Part shown: positions 1-20,263 of the stretch, in pieces
How positions within the stretch are numbered: the first letter of the stretch is position 1
How the letters are laid out: every line of letters begins with the position of its first letter
Assembly (NCBI GenBank): GCA_030248295.1
Contig: JASANH010001293.1
Span: 62,001-126,000 of the forward strand
Direction of reading: 5' to 3'
Length of the DNA: 64,000 nucleotides
Source of the DNA: Mesodorylaimus sp. YZB2_4
Lineage: Eukaryota > Nematoda > Enoplea > Dorylaimida > Dorylaimidae
The notes under the pieces: model-generated
Databases searched by the model: none
The model's input: only the letters and a program-made list of their open reading frames with translations
Told to the model about the DNA's origin: nothing
Position numbers and translations under genes: made by a program

Positions 1-3000
1 TTGTGCTCAGCCGCAGCAGTGGCCTCGCTTCTCATCGAAGCGCCCAAGAACACACCGTGCTCCCAGTCGAACGCCTCATAGACCAAGGGCACGCCAGCTG
101 GACGACGACCACCGAAGAGGATAGCATCGATGGGCACGCCATCCGTACTTTCCCAATTCGGGTCCATGATCGGGCATTGACCAGCACTGACGCAGAAGCG
201 GGAATTGGGATGAGCAGCCGGTTGCCCAGAGCCACGATGCCACTCGCGTCCTTGCCAATCGATAATATTCACATTGGATGGTACTTCCTTCTCCATGCCT
301 TCCCAATAAAAGCCGCCATCAGCCGTCTCTGCTGTGTTGGTGAAGATAGTGTTGCGTTGAATTGTCTCCAAGGCTAAGCGATTGGTCGCGTGATTGGTTC
401 CTGGAAAGTAATAAGACACAATTGGAGATGGACCTATGGATCCACAATTTTGGACAGAAGAAATATAGAGCGCGGACCGACATCTAGAAAAAAACTGCTC
501 GAACGATTTCTCACTAAACCCAAGGTTCGTCAAAGAGCATACTAAGCACCTTTAGAATCCTGCTGCATCGCACTTGCACTGAAAACTGAGCGCAAAATAT
601 TTTCTTACCTGGGGCAACGCCGAAAAATCCAGCCTCCGGATTAATAGCCCTCAAACGTCCCTCTTTATCGAAGCGCATCCAAGCAATGTCGTCACCGACG
701 CACTCAACTCTGAAAAATGCTTCCTCTCGTTTTCACAAGCAAGACAAGACTAAACAAAATCACTACTTGTAACCAGGCAAAGTTGGAATTAACATAGCCA
801 AATTGGTCTTGCCACAAGCCGATGGGAACGCAGCGGCGACGTAATACTTTCGGTTTTGCGGAGTGGTGATACCAATGATCTAAAAAGATAATTGGATAAA
901 GTTGGTGGAAGATAGTTGGTTTTGGACTTGGTGGAAAATGCTGTCTTTTACTCGCGGGACTCTACTTCTGTATACCAAGCCTTGGGCGCTCCATCCCGTC
1001 TTTTTCATGTCTTGCCTTTCGCACCCTGTGACCTATCTTACTTACCAACATATGCTCGGCCAACCATCCTTCTCTTCTTGCCAGAATGCTTCCTAATCTA
1101 AGAGCTAGACATTTCTTTCCCAATAACGAATTTCCACCGTATCCAGAACCGAAAGAACAAATCTCATTGCGCTCGGGCAAATGTGCGATCAACGTCTTCT
1201 CCGGATTACACGGCCAGTTTTGGACCAGTGGTTCTTTAATGGAATGCTATGTACAAATAAAAAAACCCTCGCAATAGCACTTACTGTCCATAGGTAACGG
1301 CCGGCCAACGCTGTGCATGCAGCCCACGAAATCTTCGTTGGCCGAAGCTAAACATTCGAGCACATCCGAACCCATGCGGGTCATAATGCGCATGCTGGCC
1401 ACCACATATGGACTGTCGGTGACCTCGATACCAATCTTCGATAACCGACTGCCAATAGGGCCCATGGAAAATGGAATGACATACATGGTTCGACCTGGCA
1501 AATTCAAAGTCTGTAATTGGTGTCAATGGGAGTGTTGATTTGGACAGCATATTACGGTGACGAATTGAAAGAGTCACGAGGAGCCAGTGGGTAATTCTCA
1601 TGCCTGGTACGCCATGGCGAGTGGGAGAGAGAAATCGATACTCTCCCCTGGCTGGGAGACGTCAACCTCTCGGGTTGATGTTTCAGCCGTATCGAGAAGT
1701 GCCCGTGGACTGCGTAGGTTGGTTCCTGCGGCTTGAGCCATCCTCTGGTCAGTCCTATCCTAGGGCGAGCCAAGGATTTCAAGTGTCTTACCTTTCATAC
1801 AAGATTTGAATCGGGTACTAAGCGCGTGTTCCATGTCTGGTACGGACATCCAATTGCCAAGTTGGCATTGCACGTCCGATTCCGTGGGCGGCAACGTGTC
1901 CTCCCGACGACTGGTGGCTATCACAGTTTTGCTCTCCACACGAGCCACGTCGGCTGGATCAGTTCGCGTTAGCCAGCTGAAACAAGCGCTATCCAGTGTC
2001 AAAGATGTTTAGTATAATCCACAGGCCCGGCGCGGACATGAGAACAATTCGTTACTTCTGAGGCGGGGGTAAAACCTAGCCACAAGGGGGTGTAACGATG
2101 GAAGTGGTCAGATGCACAGGTAAGCATTCATGGCATCACAAAATATAGCCGAGGTGCCCACTACATTCAGCTCTAGTTCCGCCAGTAAAAGCACTTATGG
2201 TGATCCCATAATCGTATAAGCACCTTCAAGGTCCCAATATCAGAGGCAAACATCTGGGGCTGGTCCTTGACTGAGAGTGTAATAACTAGATGTCACGCTT
2301 TCACCGGCCCATCCTACAGGCTCACCCAAGCACCCTTCCTGTCATACTGGACGAGACATAATTACCAATTCTCATATTTCCCCAATCGTTTCGCCATGCC
2401 CTCTTTTTCCATATGTTGAAGGATAAAGCTGTTCTCGGTCTCGCTTCCATCGCACACGTAAATCTGTAAGCAAAACATGAGGGTAACAAATAACTTGACA
2501 CTTTCATTTCTTAAGTTACAAGTAGGTACCCGGGGGCAAGTCAAAAAGCCTGCAGGTAGCGGCGATAAGCACTGTAAACATCACAAGGCCTGTCCTCGAG
2601 CCAAAGTGTCTTGGACGACAGAGAGAGAGGACTTGGGACTCTACAAACTAAAGCAGCATATGGCCAAGACAGGAACAGTTGCCCACGAGGAGGAGGCGGT
2701 GTCACTAGGTCAATCCGACGCTGGACTGCTAATCTGTAATCATAAGTTCTCTATGCTGTCACTGTCAGTCATACCCTCGACAGTGCCATAAAACACCATG
2801 AAGAATCAAATCAGCGCCCACTTACCTCTTTTGGCTGACAAATCTCGGCCTTAGCTTGGACATAAGCTGCGACCTGTTTCGGCATGTACCGCAGCAGCTC
2901 GTTTGGTGATGCTACGACTGCATTCTTCAGTGCCCCTCTTAAAGGCAGCGTACTTTTCTCACGCTTTACCACCATCGAATAAGTATTAATCAAAAGGGGT

Positions 3001-3020
3001 GATATCGATTTTGAATGCAT
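1..3020 (-). CDS. PCK: phosphoenolpyruvate carboxykinase (GTP), 3' end beyond window
   Basis: Converts oxaloacetate and GTP to phosphoenolpyruvate, GDP and CO2, the committed step of gluconeogenesis. Eight exons read in one frame: 3020-2826, 2463-2366, 1976-1792, 1494-1285, 1233-1046, 879-767, 709-609 and 400-1; the stop lies outside the window. Visible family motifs in order: the CDGSE block, [45 protein letters not shown], the P-loop-like [12 protein letters not shown] with the hyper-reactive Cys, [37 protein letters not shown] and [14 protein letters not shown]. These match animal cytosolic and mitochondrial PEPCK throughout. Start choice is uncertain: ATG at 3020 or ATG at 2975; the N-terminal 50 or so residues are poorly conserved. 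No obvious mitochondrial presequence is seen. The intron 1284-1234 is only 51 bp and ends in AAG. No frameshift or missing catalytic residue is visible. Confidence 0.96.
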
Positions 3021-3059
3021 GATGGATATGCCCACGTCAGTCGTACACGTAAGCAAGCA

Positions 3060-4670
3060 CTTGCTTGAAGAGAATGCTGCAAGTGAATGTGAGATGGATG
3101 GGGATGAGAAGAGACACTGATGAACTCGGCCGCAAACTATTCGCCAACCATGTGCAGAAGGCGCGTCGGGTGACTACAATAGATATGATTCGCGCCGACG
3201 TTTTTGCCGTCGGACTTTGGACCCAGTTCTTTTTGCCTAGTGCCATTAGTCGGGCAAATCTAGCTCGAACCGGTTTACGCAGATTCCCTTGAATGGCTTG
3301 CATCGACACGTGGAAATAGTCGAAAAGGCCGTCGGTAAACACATGTGCTCTCTCAGCTGTGTATAATGCTCGCAATATGAGAGCACAAACGCGTGGCTGT
3401 GCATTGTACAAGTGCGGACAGTTCGGCACTGAATCGCTGCATGACGTCGGGTTACGAATCGCGCCTTGCTGGCCTACGTGCACTTTGATAGTTGGCCAAC
3501 GCCCACTCGGTCTGAATGTAGGAAAGTCCAGTACAAATCTGTTCGGACACTGCGCGATTATCTCAACAGGAGAGGACCCGAAAGTAATTTCCGTCTGAGC
3601 ATGGTTTGAAAGTTGACCTCCTGACTGATTACCAAATCCTGCTGCATTGGCAAATGTGACAGTGCGGATCAGACGAGCACGCTCTGCCAATATGCTCCAG
3701 TGTACGAGCTCGAGTCAGTCATGCCTACTAAATAGTTGTGCGTGGGCTGCTTGGACTATGCCCTTGTCGGTACGGGATAATAACGGATCTATCACCGCTA
3801 TGGCGAAAGCTCAGATACGATTTGCCACTCGTGGCATGGAAATGGATGTTTGCAAAGCGTAGGCATAGCCGATGCACTAACGTCATCACTATGGCATACG
3901 CAAGCGACTACTCTTAGCAGAGGCCTTAAAATATTATGGCCTGTCTAATGTGAGTTTCTGGAAGTCTGGGGAAGTTTTAATGGACCCTTCCGGTTTGACT
4001 ATGGGCGCATCTCTGAGAAAGTTCCAAATATCCAATCGCTGACAAGGCGGCTGTGATCACAAAAAATACTTCCACTGTCACAGTAGAAAAATACTAGAAA
4101 ACCATAAAGCAGGCCAGTAAAACGTCCAGTGAAGGTGCTAATAGGTGTACCTTAAAGCTTACAGAAGGCTTTGTGTGGGCTGGGGGATCATGAAACCTTC
4201 TAAGAATTTCGAGCTCCAGCAAATCCTTCCACATGAATAGGAAATACAGCATGCGACTTGTTTTTTGAGGGTTTTTAGACGTTCGCTTCTTTAAAACCTG
4301 CTCTGCCACCCAGCGTGATGGGGAATGAGAAGGGATGGTTTTCAAGTACATAAGTACACTAGACTTCGGGACAATATTGAACAAAACTTTAAAATGGTCG
4401 TCTTTCGACACGAGGGGCACAGAATTTAGAGCGATTCAGGCCTGGGGCATAGGAAAAGCCAATATGACATGTGCAGAGAACTACGAGACAATTTTTTAAA
4501 ATGCTGTAACGTATGCTAACATCGGAATAAGATTTCAAAGAACAAGAATCTCATTGACAGACATAATGACACGTCCTAAACGATGCGGCCAACTGTACTG
4601 TGCTGTTTATTGCTCACGTAAACGCTTGAGCGCACTAAGATCGTGGGACACGCAGGAAACATAGCATACA
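3060..4670. other. gene-free stretch upstream of PEPCK
   Basis: Contains the PEPCK 5' flank and, on the minus strand, an open frame of about 217 codons (3690-3037) and one of 108 codons (4420-4094). Neither gave a family I recognise. The first overlaps similarly open plus-strand frames, which is typical of chance or decayed repeat DNA. Confidence 0.4.
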
Positions 4671-4679
4671 TAGATCAGT

Positions 4680-5990
4680 CAAGGAACATATCACAAAGCG
4701 ACATTCGAAAGACTCTGTCTGAAAACGTCAGTGCTGTATGTCCACGCCAATTCAGGACACAATTTGCTCCATAAAATACTGGTCGAATGTTCAAAGCACT
4801 GCTCAAAAGCCTTGGTCCTAGTGCTATTTTCAGGTAAAAAAGTGAATGCTCTTTGTTCACTCTTTCACTCGTCCTCCTACCAGGCTCCGGTACATGTCTG
4901 AAACGAGCATTCGGATAATCGTGCCTACCATGATAAAAATTGTGAAACTGAAATAGCTTCAGTTCCTGTCGCCTCCGAGCCAAAGGCTGCCATCCCACAA
5001 CTGATCAAAGGTCGTCATATTCACTGGAGCAATCGTTGATGATAAGACGGAGAGCGTATCTCTGGGCACGCTCCAAATTCTCAATATTAGCCTTTAAAAT
5101 CGGATCCCATGCCTGACAGGTGTATTCCAATTTGGATCGAATACAAGCCGAGTACGCCGCTCCAAGAACGTGAGGTGCCTCGAAAAATGCGTGCCGACCA
5201 AGTTTGCGAGGAACATTCTCCGTGCACTAAGAGAAGTTTTCGCCACTCGTTCAGAAAATTTCAGATCCGCCGACATTGTGACCTTTAAATACGTGACGTC
5301 ATCCACGAAGACAAGCCGCTGTCCATCAAGGGAATGCACCCATGCGGTCGAAGGCAACATGGTTGTACCGAAACGCAATGGCCTGACTTTTCGATACATT
5401 AAAGCTCAGACCAGACGAGTGAAACCAGTCGCACAAAAAGTCCAGAGCTGATTGCATCGTCCTTTCAGCGCGATCCATAGAAGGCAATGGAACGAGTAAG
5501 CATGTGTCGTCCGCGTAACACTGGAGTCGAAAATCAGGCAGTTTCGATGAGAAGGCTCGCAATAACGGGTCGATGAATGAAATAAATAAAAGAGGGCCAA
5601 ACACGCGCCCTTGTGGTACTCCAGATACCAAATGTTCCCTCCTGGATGCACAGTCTTTCACACTAACATACTGCTGGCCATCTTTCAAATACGTATTTAT
5701 CCACCTGATTAATTTGGCGGGAGCTCGATGCTGGGATTGCGCAGAGTACGCAGTAGAAGTGAATGCGGAACTCGGTCAAATGCTTTCTGCACCTCCAAGA
5801 AGATACCAATTAACGTACCGTATATCTTCTGACTGAGCCAGTTATGGATAGTTTGTGTGCAATTAATGAGAGCTCCTGTAGTTGATCTTCATTTACTGAA
5901 TCCATGCTGATTTTCTGACAGTTTGATATGCTGACGAAGAAGGCGGTCAATGTGCCTCTCCAAAATCTTAAGACATAATTGGCAACAAAG
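4680..5990 (-). pseudogene. decayed non-LTR retrotransposon reverse transcriptase
   Basis: Reading the minus strand gives successive pieces of a LINE-type (jockey/CR1/RTE-like) reverse transcriptase: FLEVQKAFDRVPHS (fingers/palm), LVSGVPQG, the catalytic YADDT box inside LQCYADDTCLLV, then MSADLKFSERV, and the thumb motif KLEYTCQAWDPI followed by IENLERAQRYALR. The pieces lie in different frames; frame changes are needed near 5730, 5385 and 5155, and stops interrupt the upstream part. The C-terminal block 4998-4675 still reads like the tail of such polyproteins. No intact endonuclease domain or poly-A tail was identified. It is therefore an old, inactive, probably 5'-truncated copy. Confidence 0.85.
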
Positions 5991-6044
5991 ATGGCGGCAA
6001 CAGGTGACAGGAAGGGAGATGGCTGACGGTGGTTCTTTCCATGG

Positions 6045-6240
6045 CATGTTTTAGTACGACTGGGTCCGTATTACTGGAGGGAGTGACCATTGGAGCTTTT
6101 GCACCACGCAAATAACCCAGGGCAGCCAACCAAATCTTCCGACCCAGTCCCTGGATGAAATATCACCCTGACGGCTGATGCTCTCACCTTCTGGCTCCAT
6201 ATAGGCTATCGATTGCCAGTCGAGCCTCTACAACGCGTTG
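6045..6240 (-). repeat. dispersed repeat, copy A
   Basis: The minus-strand sequence is clearly similar, with small differences, to plus-strand 35044-35213. Both run from GTTGTAGAGGC, TGACTGGCAATCGATA (or a close variant), GGAGCCAG, GTCGGAAGA, TTGCGTGGTGCAAAAGCTCC, and GGTCACTCCCTCCAGTA to a CAGTCGTA-like end. Copy A sits just upstream of the reverse transcriptase remnant in the same orientation, so it may be an upstream part of the same retroelement. That link is inferred. Confidence 0.8.
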
Positions 6241-6246
6241 TAGAGG
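6225..6246. repeat. 22-bp perfect palindrome at edge of dispersed repeat
   Basis: The bases from 6225 (CCTCTACAACG) mirror exactly into CGTTGTAGAGG with no spacer. It coincides with the boundary of the copy shared with 35 kb. Confidence 0.8.
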
Positions 6247-6898
6247 GGTTGTAAAAACGCGTTTTAAAAAAAGGTGCAGCTCGGCTAGAGTTGGAAACCG
6301 ACGAGCTCCTCTATATTTGGGGACAGTCGTTCGAAATGCATCTGCTGCAGTGCATTGCTGCACTGATAAAACAGATTAAATAACGAATAACGGATAAAGG
6401 ATAACGGCTTATGCACGTTACTCACGATCAGCCCGCCCAGGTCCCCATCTAAAAGTCTTCCGCCTATCACTGCCACGTGCTGTCTCATTTTGTCCAAGCT
6501 TCCTTCAACAAGCCCGACTCAGAAATTAGACTTGCTCCGGCGACTTAGGGTCTACATATGTTCCAGAATAGGACTATATTGTATTCTTTGGATCAAGCAG
6601 CGTTTGATCACGAGAATAGAACCCTCAGCAGTCAAGCAGTCACATTAGCCTTTCTTCTCTAATCTTTAGCACACGCTCACGGGTACACTACGCTCATTAG
6701 CGCCTGTCCTGGGATGGTCTATGAACTTGCCATGGTCACCGAAGTGGCACTGATATCTGCTACCACGCATGACCGAGCGCTTTACACTATAGTATCAGTA
6801 GAAGCCCAGAGGTAGGAGCCGATCGTCCAAAGCGGTTGCGCTCTGCTGCTGCTTGTGGGCGTACTGGGACTTCTCACACTGGCGTCGGATCATACGCA

Positions 6899-7621
6899 AT
6901 GCCTCCGCGTGATGTTGGAATCGTATCGCCCGCAGAGTTTATGGTTGGTAGCGCGAGTATCGGATGGCTGATCGTCCCAATCATTTCCTTAGTGTTATTT
7001 GGAACCGTCTTCATGTGTGTATGCTGCCAGAAGAGAAGGGAAGACGACGAAGCGGGCAATCATGCTGTCTATACGGATGGCAAGCATATGGTCGAAAATC
7101 CTCCATCGCCTGAACCGGAGAAACCACTAGTATTTGACGATTCTTCGACACCTAAACAAAAGTCGAGGAGGTCAAAAACACCGCCATCTATTCGAAGAAA
7201 AAAGAAATGCAAACGCAAAAGCAAGAGCAAAAGCAAAAGCAAAAGCGGAAAACGGCAAAGTAAATTGAGTCAAGACTTCCCCGTTTTTATGTACCAACTC
7301 TTAGCAGTTTAAGGTATATGGGCCAAAGAGGGGCGTATACCAGTCGACACACATCGCCCGCTTATGCCAGTAACTGCGTACGCGATGGTTCGTCCAGAAA
7401 ATGCCAAGTACAGGCGATCATGGAGTATAGTATCGCACAGTGACAGCTGCACAGCTTCGATTGTTGATATCGAGACGACGGCTCCATTGGCGGCTGCTGA
7501 ACAGAGTAGCGCTCTAAAAGTGGTCCATGTTCATAAAATTGGCCAGTTTCGATCGACCAAGCCCGAAGCGACAAAAAAGACAGGAAAGAAACATGATCAT
7601 TTCGACGCGTACGGAAAATAG
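6899..7621 (+). CDS. small single-pass membrane protein with basic KS-repeat tail
   Basis: Not recognised by family. Two exons are proposed, 6899-7259 and 7314-7621, giving 222 residues; the frame is preserved across a 54-bp intron (GTAAAT..TTTAAG). Starting at the ATG at 6899, about 20 residues precede one strong hydrophobic segment (GWLIVPIISLVLFGTVFMCV), then CCQKRRE, an acidic stretch, and a lysine/serine block with repeated KSKSKS (about residues 100-118). The second part is polar and ends HFDAYGK. Positive charge after the hydrophobic segment favours a type I or III topology with the tail in the cytosol. The open frame extends upstream of the ATG without a stop for at least 30 codons, so an upstream exon is possible. 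If the intron is not used, the protein ends at 7312 instead. Confidence 0.55.
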
Positions 7622-7875
7622 AGTTGGCTTAGCCTTGGACTGCTCAATGCTGCTGGTAACTGGCGTTGTCGGGGTGTCGTTATGCAGAAAATCCTTCCGC
7701 TTGTCTCGCACTTGTCCTATACTTCTTACGCTTGTTCAGAGTTACCGTAACTGGCAAACTGCCATCAAATACGGAGCGATTGCTCACTAAGAAGGGCATC
7801 GGCAGCCACGTTTAAAAAATCGGTTTAAATAATCACAGGGCTAAACGCTATGTTTGCATCGATCCGGTTCTGTCT

Positions 7876-8722
7876 TCACACCTCTGCGCTTCGAAGATAA
7901 GTGACCAGAACTCGTTTTGGATCGTAGCCTCCTTCATACTCCCGCATATACTGCCTGTACGGGTAAGGCACTCCGAAAGATCGCACTTGAAAAGTAGACC
8001 TCATGTAAGGTCGATCTTCGGCAAGATTGTAGTTGGTATATCGAAACGGCGACATGATATCCGACCCGCTCAGCTTGCCTGACGAATAAGCACCCCCATA
8101 TTGCCATCGTGTCATGCTGACCGGGCGATAAATTTTTGTTGGTGTCTCATATCGCTTGTAGGCGAAGAACTCTTCGAAGATATCGGGCGGTGTTATTCGC
8201 TCGACTGGCGCCGACTTAGCAGGCCTCGAATAGGAGAACAGAGGATTCTTCATGTAGAACTCGTATTGGCGGCGCCACGAGTCCGCCTTCGGCTTGTACG
8301 ACTCGATTAAAGGCACCACGCGGCGAGCAATGCGGTCATCGTGCGGCAGGCCGTGACTTGGACTGAGAGTGCTGAAATAATGAGCTCCTGCAGCTATAGG
8401 CTATCTACCCGTATTATTGTTGGAGTAAACATTCCTAGCCACAGACATGTGGGAGACACCCCATCCAGCATTAATAGCTCTAAGCTTACCTAACACTCTT
8501 TGACCTTGGCATGTGTCCTGGTTCTACATCTCTCTGGTACAAGAACCTGACGGACGAAGCCGACCGTTGTGTACGTTCCAAAGGTTCAAAAATTTCTTTA
8601 ATAAAAGATTTATATGTACGATAGGGACGTGCTCGATACGAGTAGTCCAATGGCTCGTAAGTAGACCACCATTTCATTCGCTCTTCCAAATCAGTCGCTT
8701 TAGATTTCGGATCAGGACTCAT
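7876..8722 (-). CDS. Tyr/Arg-rich protein of unknown function
   Basis: Two exons, 8722-8490 and 8371-7876, join in frame (AG|C) to give 242 residues. No family was recognised. The protein is soluble-looking and rich in Tyr, Arg, Pro and Ser, with many short aromatic-basic words such as YSYRARPYRTY, FEEFFAYKRYETP, TRWQYGG, PYPYRQYMREYEGGY. The first exon contains ERMKWWSTYEP. There is no signal peptide, membrane segment or cysteine pattern. The composition is reminiscent of small insoluble structural proteins (muscle or cuticle associated), but that is only a compositional impression. Splice junctions are canonical (GTAAGC..TTTCAG) and coding is continuous, so I regard it as a real gene. It lies tail-first towards the membrane-protein gene on the other strand, about 250 bp away. 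Confidence 0.7.
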
Positions 8723-9581
8723 TGTAGTTAAAGATAGAGTGACACTATGCAATCGTCCAACTCAGACATGCAGCTGGCGAAAGAGGCTGCCTGCTGGAGT
8801 CTCGAATTCGGCAAGACGTCGTGGGCTTGCTTACTCCGAGTTTTCACGTTTCTTTTCCCTCTAGGCAGCAAGATCTTAAAAAGCGATTGTTTCCGACCGA
8901 GCTGGCTTTAGAGCAGACTAGCATAAGCATAGTTTTTGTGTAAAGGGAGGAGTATTCATCTACGCTGGCCGGAAACGCAATGCGTCATGTTTTTGATGAA
9001 GCAACATAGGCAGGATGAAATCAGGTCGTCTGGTCTAAAATTCATGGCACACAAAAACAGAGTCACTTTTCAAAAGACCAGTCTCACCCAAGCTCTTACG
9101 CCATCGAAACGAAGGCCGAGCAAAAACCAATCACACTTTACAGCAAATACCCAAGAGAATTCATAGATACGCGTATACGACCGTCTTTGAGTCACCTGTG
9201 CACAAAGGATACATGCTCCTCACACACTTGATATACAGACAGAGAAAATAGAATTCCAAAAGGCTATCACACAACTGTCTCCGATTTGACCGCTAGCAAT
9301 GCTTCCAGGTGATTCTGGTCTTCTAATTCTAGTGCCTGAAAAGAAGATTGCGCAAAGTTGAGATGGCGCATCTAAGGAATGGGAATATTGGATAGCGTGG
9401 GTACGCAGTATCGATGCACTACCCCATGGTAGCTCATATTGGGAAAACAAGAGAAGAATATCTCAGCAGGTAAGTTGGAAGTCAATGCGGAATATGTGTA
9501 CAGTACTGGCTGAAGGTCCATCCTCTGTATCATGCTAGCGCAACAACTCGCCCCATTTCCTGATTTTAACACGCAGCTCAC

Positions 9582-17914
<8,333 letters not shown>

Positions 17915-20140
17915 GATGCTCCTTCGTCGTGGTCAAATGGGAAAAGTTAGAAATGACCATGGGTCGCCAGATGACCGAACCAGCGCCGCGGTCGTGCGAG
18001 ATACAAGAAGTTATAGCTAACGTCCATAGCACGTTCAAATATTTGTTATGTCCCTACTCGTCTCGCATACCATAAGCGGTGGGGGCTCGTGTGTCGAGGG
18101 TCGACGGGCGTGTAGGCCGAGTGTGCAGAAGACGTTTAGCGCCCAAGGACCTGCATGGAGCCCGAGTCGAAGAAGGAAACACGGTTGGCGGGCGAGCGGA
18201 CTAAGGACTTGGTGAGTCGAAGACGAGCGAGAAGCAGCAGGCACAGAGAAGAATCGACGACGGCTACTATGGCGTCGCCGGCAGGGTAGCGATCGCGGGC
18301 GGGTGTTGCCGGCTTCTCGCTTAGTAAGGTTCGGACGCGATGCTCTTTTTACCCCCTTTACGTCGATACTCGCAACGCTCTTCTTTTCCGCCTTTTCTCT
18401 TTACTAGTCCTGTTCTTCGCTTCCAAAGCTAGAAAAAAGAACTCTAGAAAAAAACACTCACTCCTTTCCGGCTCCGTCTTGCCGATTATGATGCTCATCG
18501 CGGCTAAGCTAAGGTAAGTAGCTACCCCCTCCCCCCAGTTCGACTGGCCTCGTCCAAACATCGAGCCTAATACCAATGTAGCGAGGTCTAAAATTAGAAA
18601 ATTAAGAAGAAACCGACGGCCCCGAGGCGATTTAGCGTCCGAGGAGCTAGACGATGAGGAGACAATACTCGGGGCGTATAAGGTTGCTGAATAGGAAATG
18701 TCGCGCGAAAGGTCAAGCTATAGAATAAGAGAGCCATGGCGAGGCACTGACACGCAAGACCGTCGATGAGCACGGGAAAAGGCGAGTTTCAGAGCAAAAA
18801 ACAGGCAAATGTTGGCTGAATGTCTGCGTCCGCTCTTGCTTGTGTCCAGCCGACACGCCACCCCCACGGTCGGCATCGATCGAACTCGTTTCCGGATTCC
18901 AAAAGGAGACGAAAACGAGAAGTACGAAGGAGAAGAGCAGCAACAGCAAGCATCCTATTCCGGCCAGTCCCAACCGAAACGGGATAAAAGCCAGGCGTCT
19001 GTCCGGGCCGTGCATGGGCGAGGTTTCCATAAAAGTCTAGCCGCGCCAAATGCATAGCTGCTATAAAAGCAGCTTAATGGGAGCGGCGATTTTATTTCAA
19101 CGCCATTTCGGAGAGGACATTTGCTCGGGCTCGGACTCGGCCCTTTTACCATATATGCCGTCCCCCGTCCGCCAAGCGAGCTCGTAACTGTCATGGCCTA
19201 TGACGTCTTTTTTCATAGCCGACTGACAAGCCGAGTCTTCGACATCCGTCAGCATGTTACAAAAGGGCGTATGGGCAGGCACAGCCAAAGGGAAAAATGA
19301 AGCGTATTAAAATGAAAAACACGAGAACACTCTTCCCGTCCGCTAGAACAACTTGGCATGCCATCCAATTTATGCTTCCTTTTCCGAACTTTGCAAACTC
19401 TCTTTTTCGAAATCGCTCGACCCAGGTTTGCACAAAGATGCGAAGGAAACTTCAAGTTGGAGTATAATCTTTATTGCAAAATGTCGCCATTCTTGAAAGT
19501 AAGTGAGCCGCATAAATCGCAAGCGCTTAGCAGCGGTTGATCGTGGGAAATGGGACGCAGCAATGCCTGACACGAAAGGAGAGATCCCGAGAAATGTTTC
19601 TCTGCAGCCAGGTAGGATGGCCGTCGTGACCATATACGGCCACGTACCACGTTATCAATCACGTGCGCATGTCTAGCTTGATTGATTTCATGCAAAAAGC
19701 ACTTACGCGTATCGTCTTCGCGCACCTCGTCGGCTAAAATGACTGTATTTGATCAACATATAATGCAAACCAGGAGCACACCTGCCTTTCCTTCCCTACA
19801 CGGCTGCAAAATCAGCGCAAATTCTAAAAAGTCTTCTCTCTTTTTTGTTTGACTAAAAATTGCACAAACTTAGTCGACCAAGCTGAGCGAGACGTGCCAA
19901 GAAACTGGAATCGCAATCCAGTTTCGTTAGTCCAAGAAGCTTCTCGTTCATTTAGGCTGGCCGGGCTTGCAGATTGTGCTTACTCGAATCTATTCTCGCA
20001 AGACACTCGCCGTCCCCACGCTGAGAGGTGCAAGAAGAGGGTACTTTAACGCTTGAACAGAACTACCTCGCTCGGAATCGGAATCGGGTGTGTTGGTGGT
20101 GGGAAAACGAGACAAATTTATTAAAAAGTGACTGAACTCT

Positions 20141-20263
20141 AAGTTGACGATCCACTTTAGTCTCACTTTGCGATTCGTGCACTCTCAGGAAACTCTCACT
20201 TTCAGTTTTGATATAAAGCCCTACTGTATTTCACGATCTGACACCAGAGTGGATCGTCAACTT
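20141..20263. repeat. inverted repeat, 16-bp perfect arms, 91-bp spacer
   Basis: AAGTTGACGATCCACT at 20141-20156 is exactly mirrored at 20248-20263. The spacer contains two CTCACTTT words. It could be a small foldback element or chance; no target duplication was seen. Confidence 0.7.

Noticed and set aside
3037-3690. 217-codon open frame, minus strand
   Set aside because: No recognisable domain, plus-strand frames are similarly open across the same DNA, and it lies in repeat-rich DNA.
4094-4420. 108-codon open frame, minus strand, with words like FKVLFNIVP and SPSRWVAEQVLKK
   Set aside because: It looks slightly like a ubiquitin-fold (RA-type) domain, but I could not place it in any family and it has no neighbouring exons.
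18713-19030. Minus-strand frame with an N-terminal membrane anchor
   Set aside because: Type II membrane protein appearance, but no downstream catalytic exon and no splice support.
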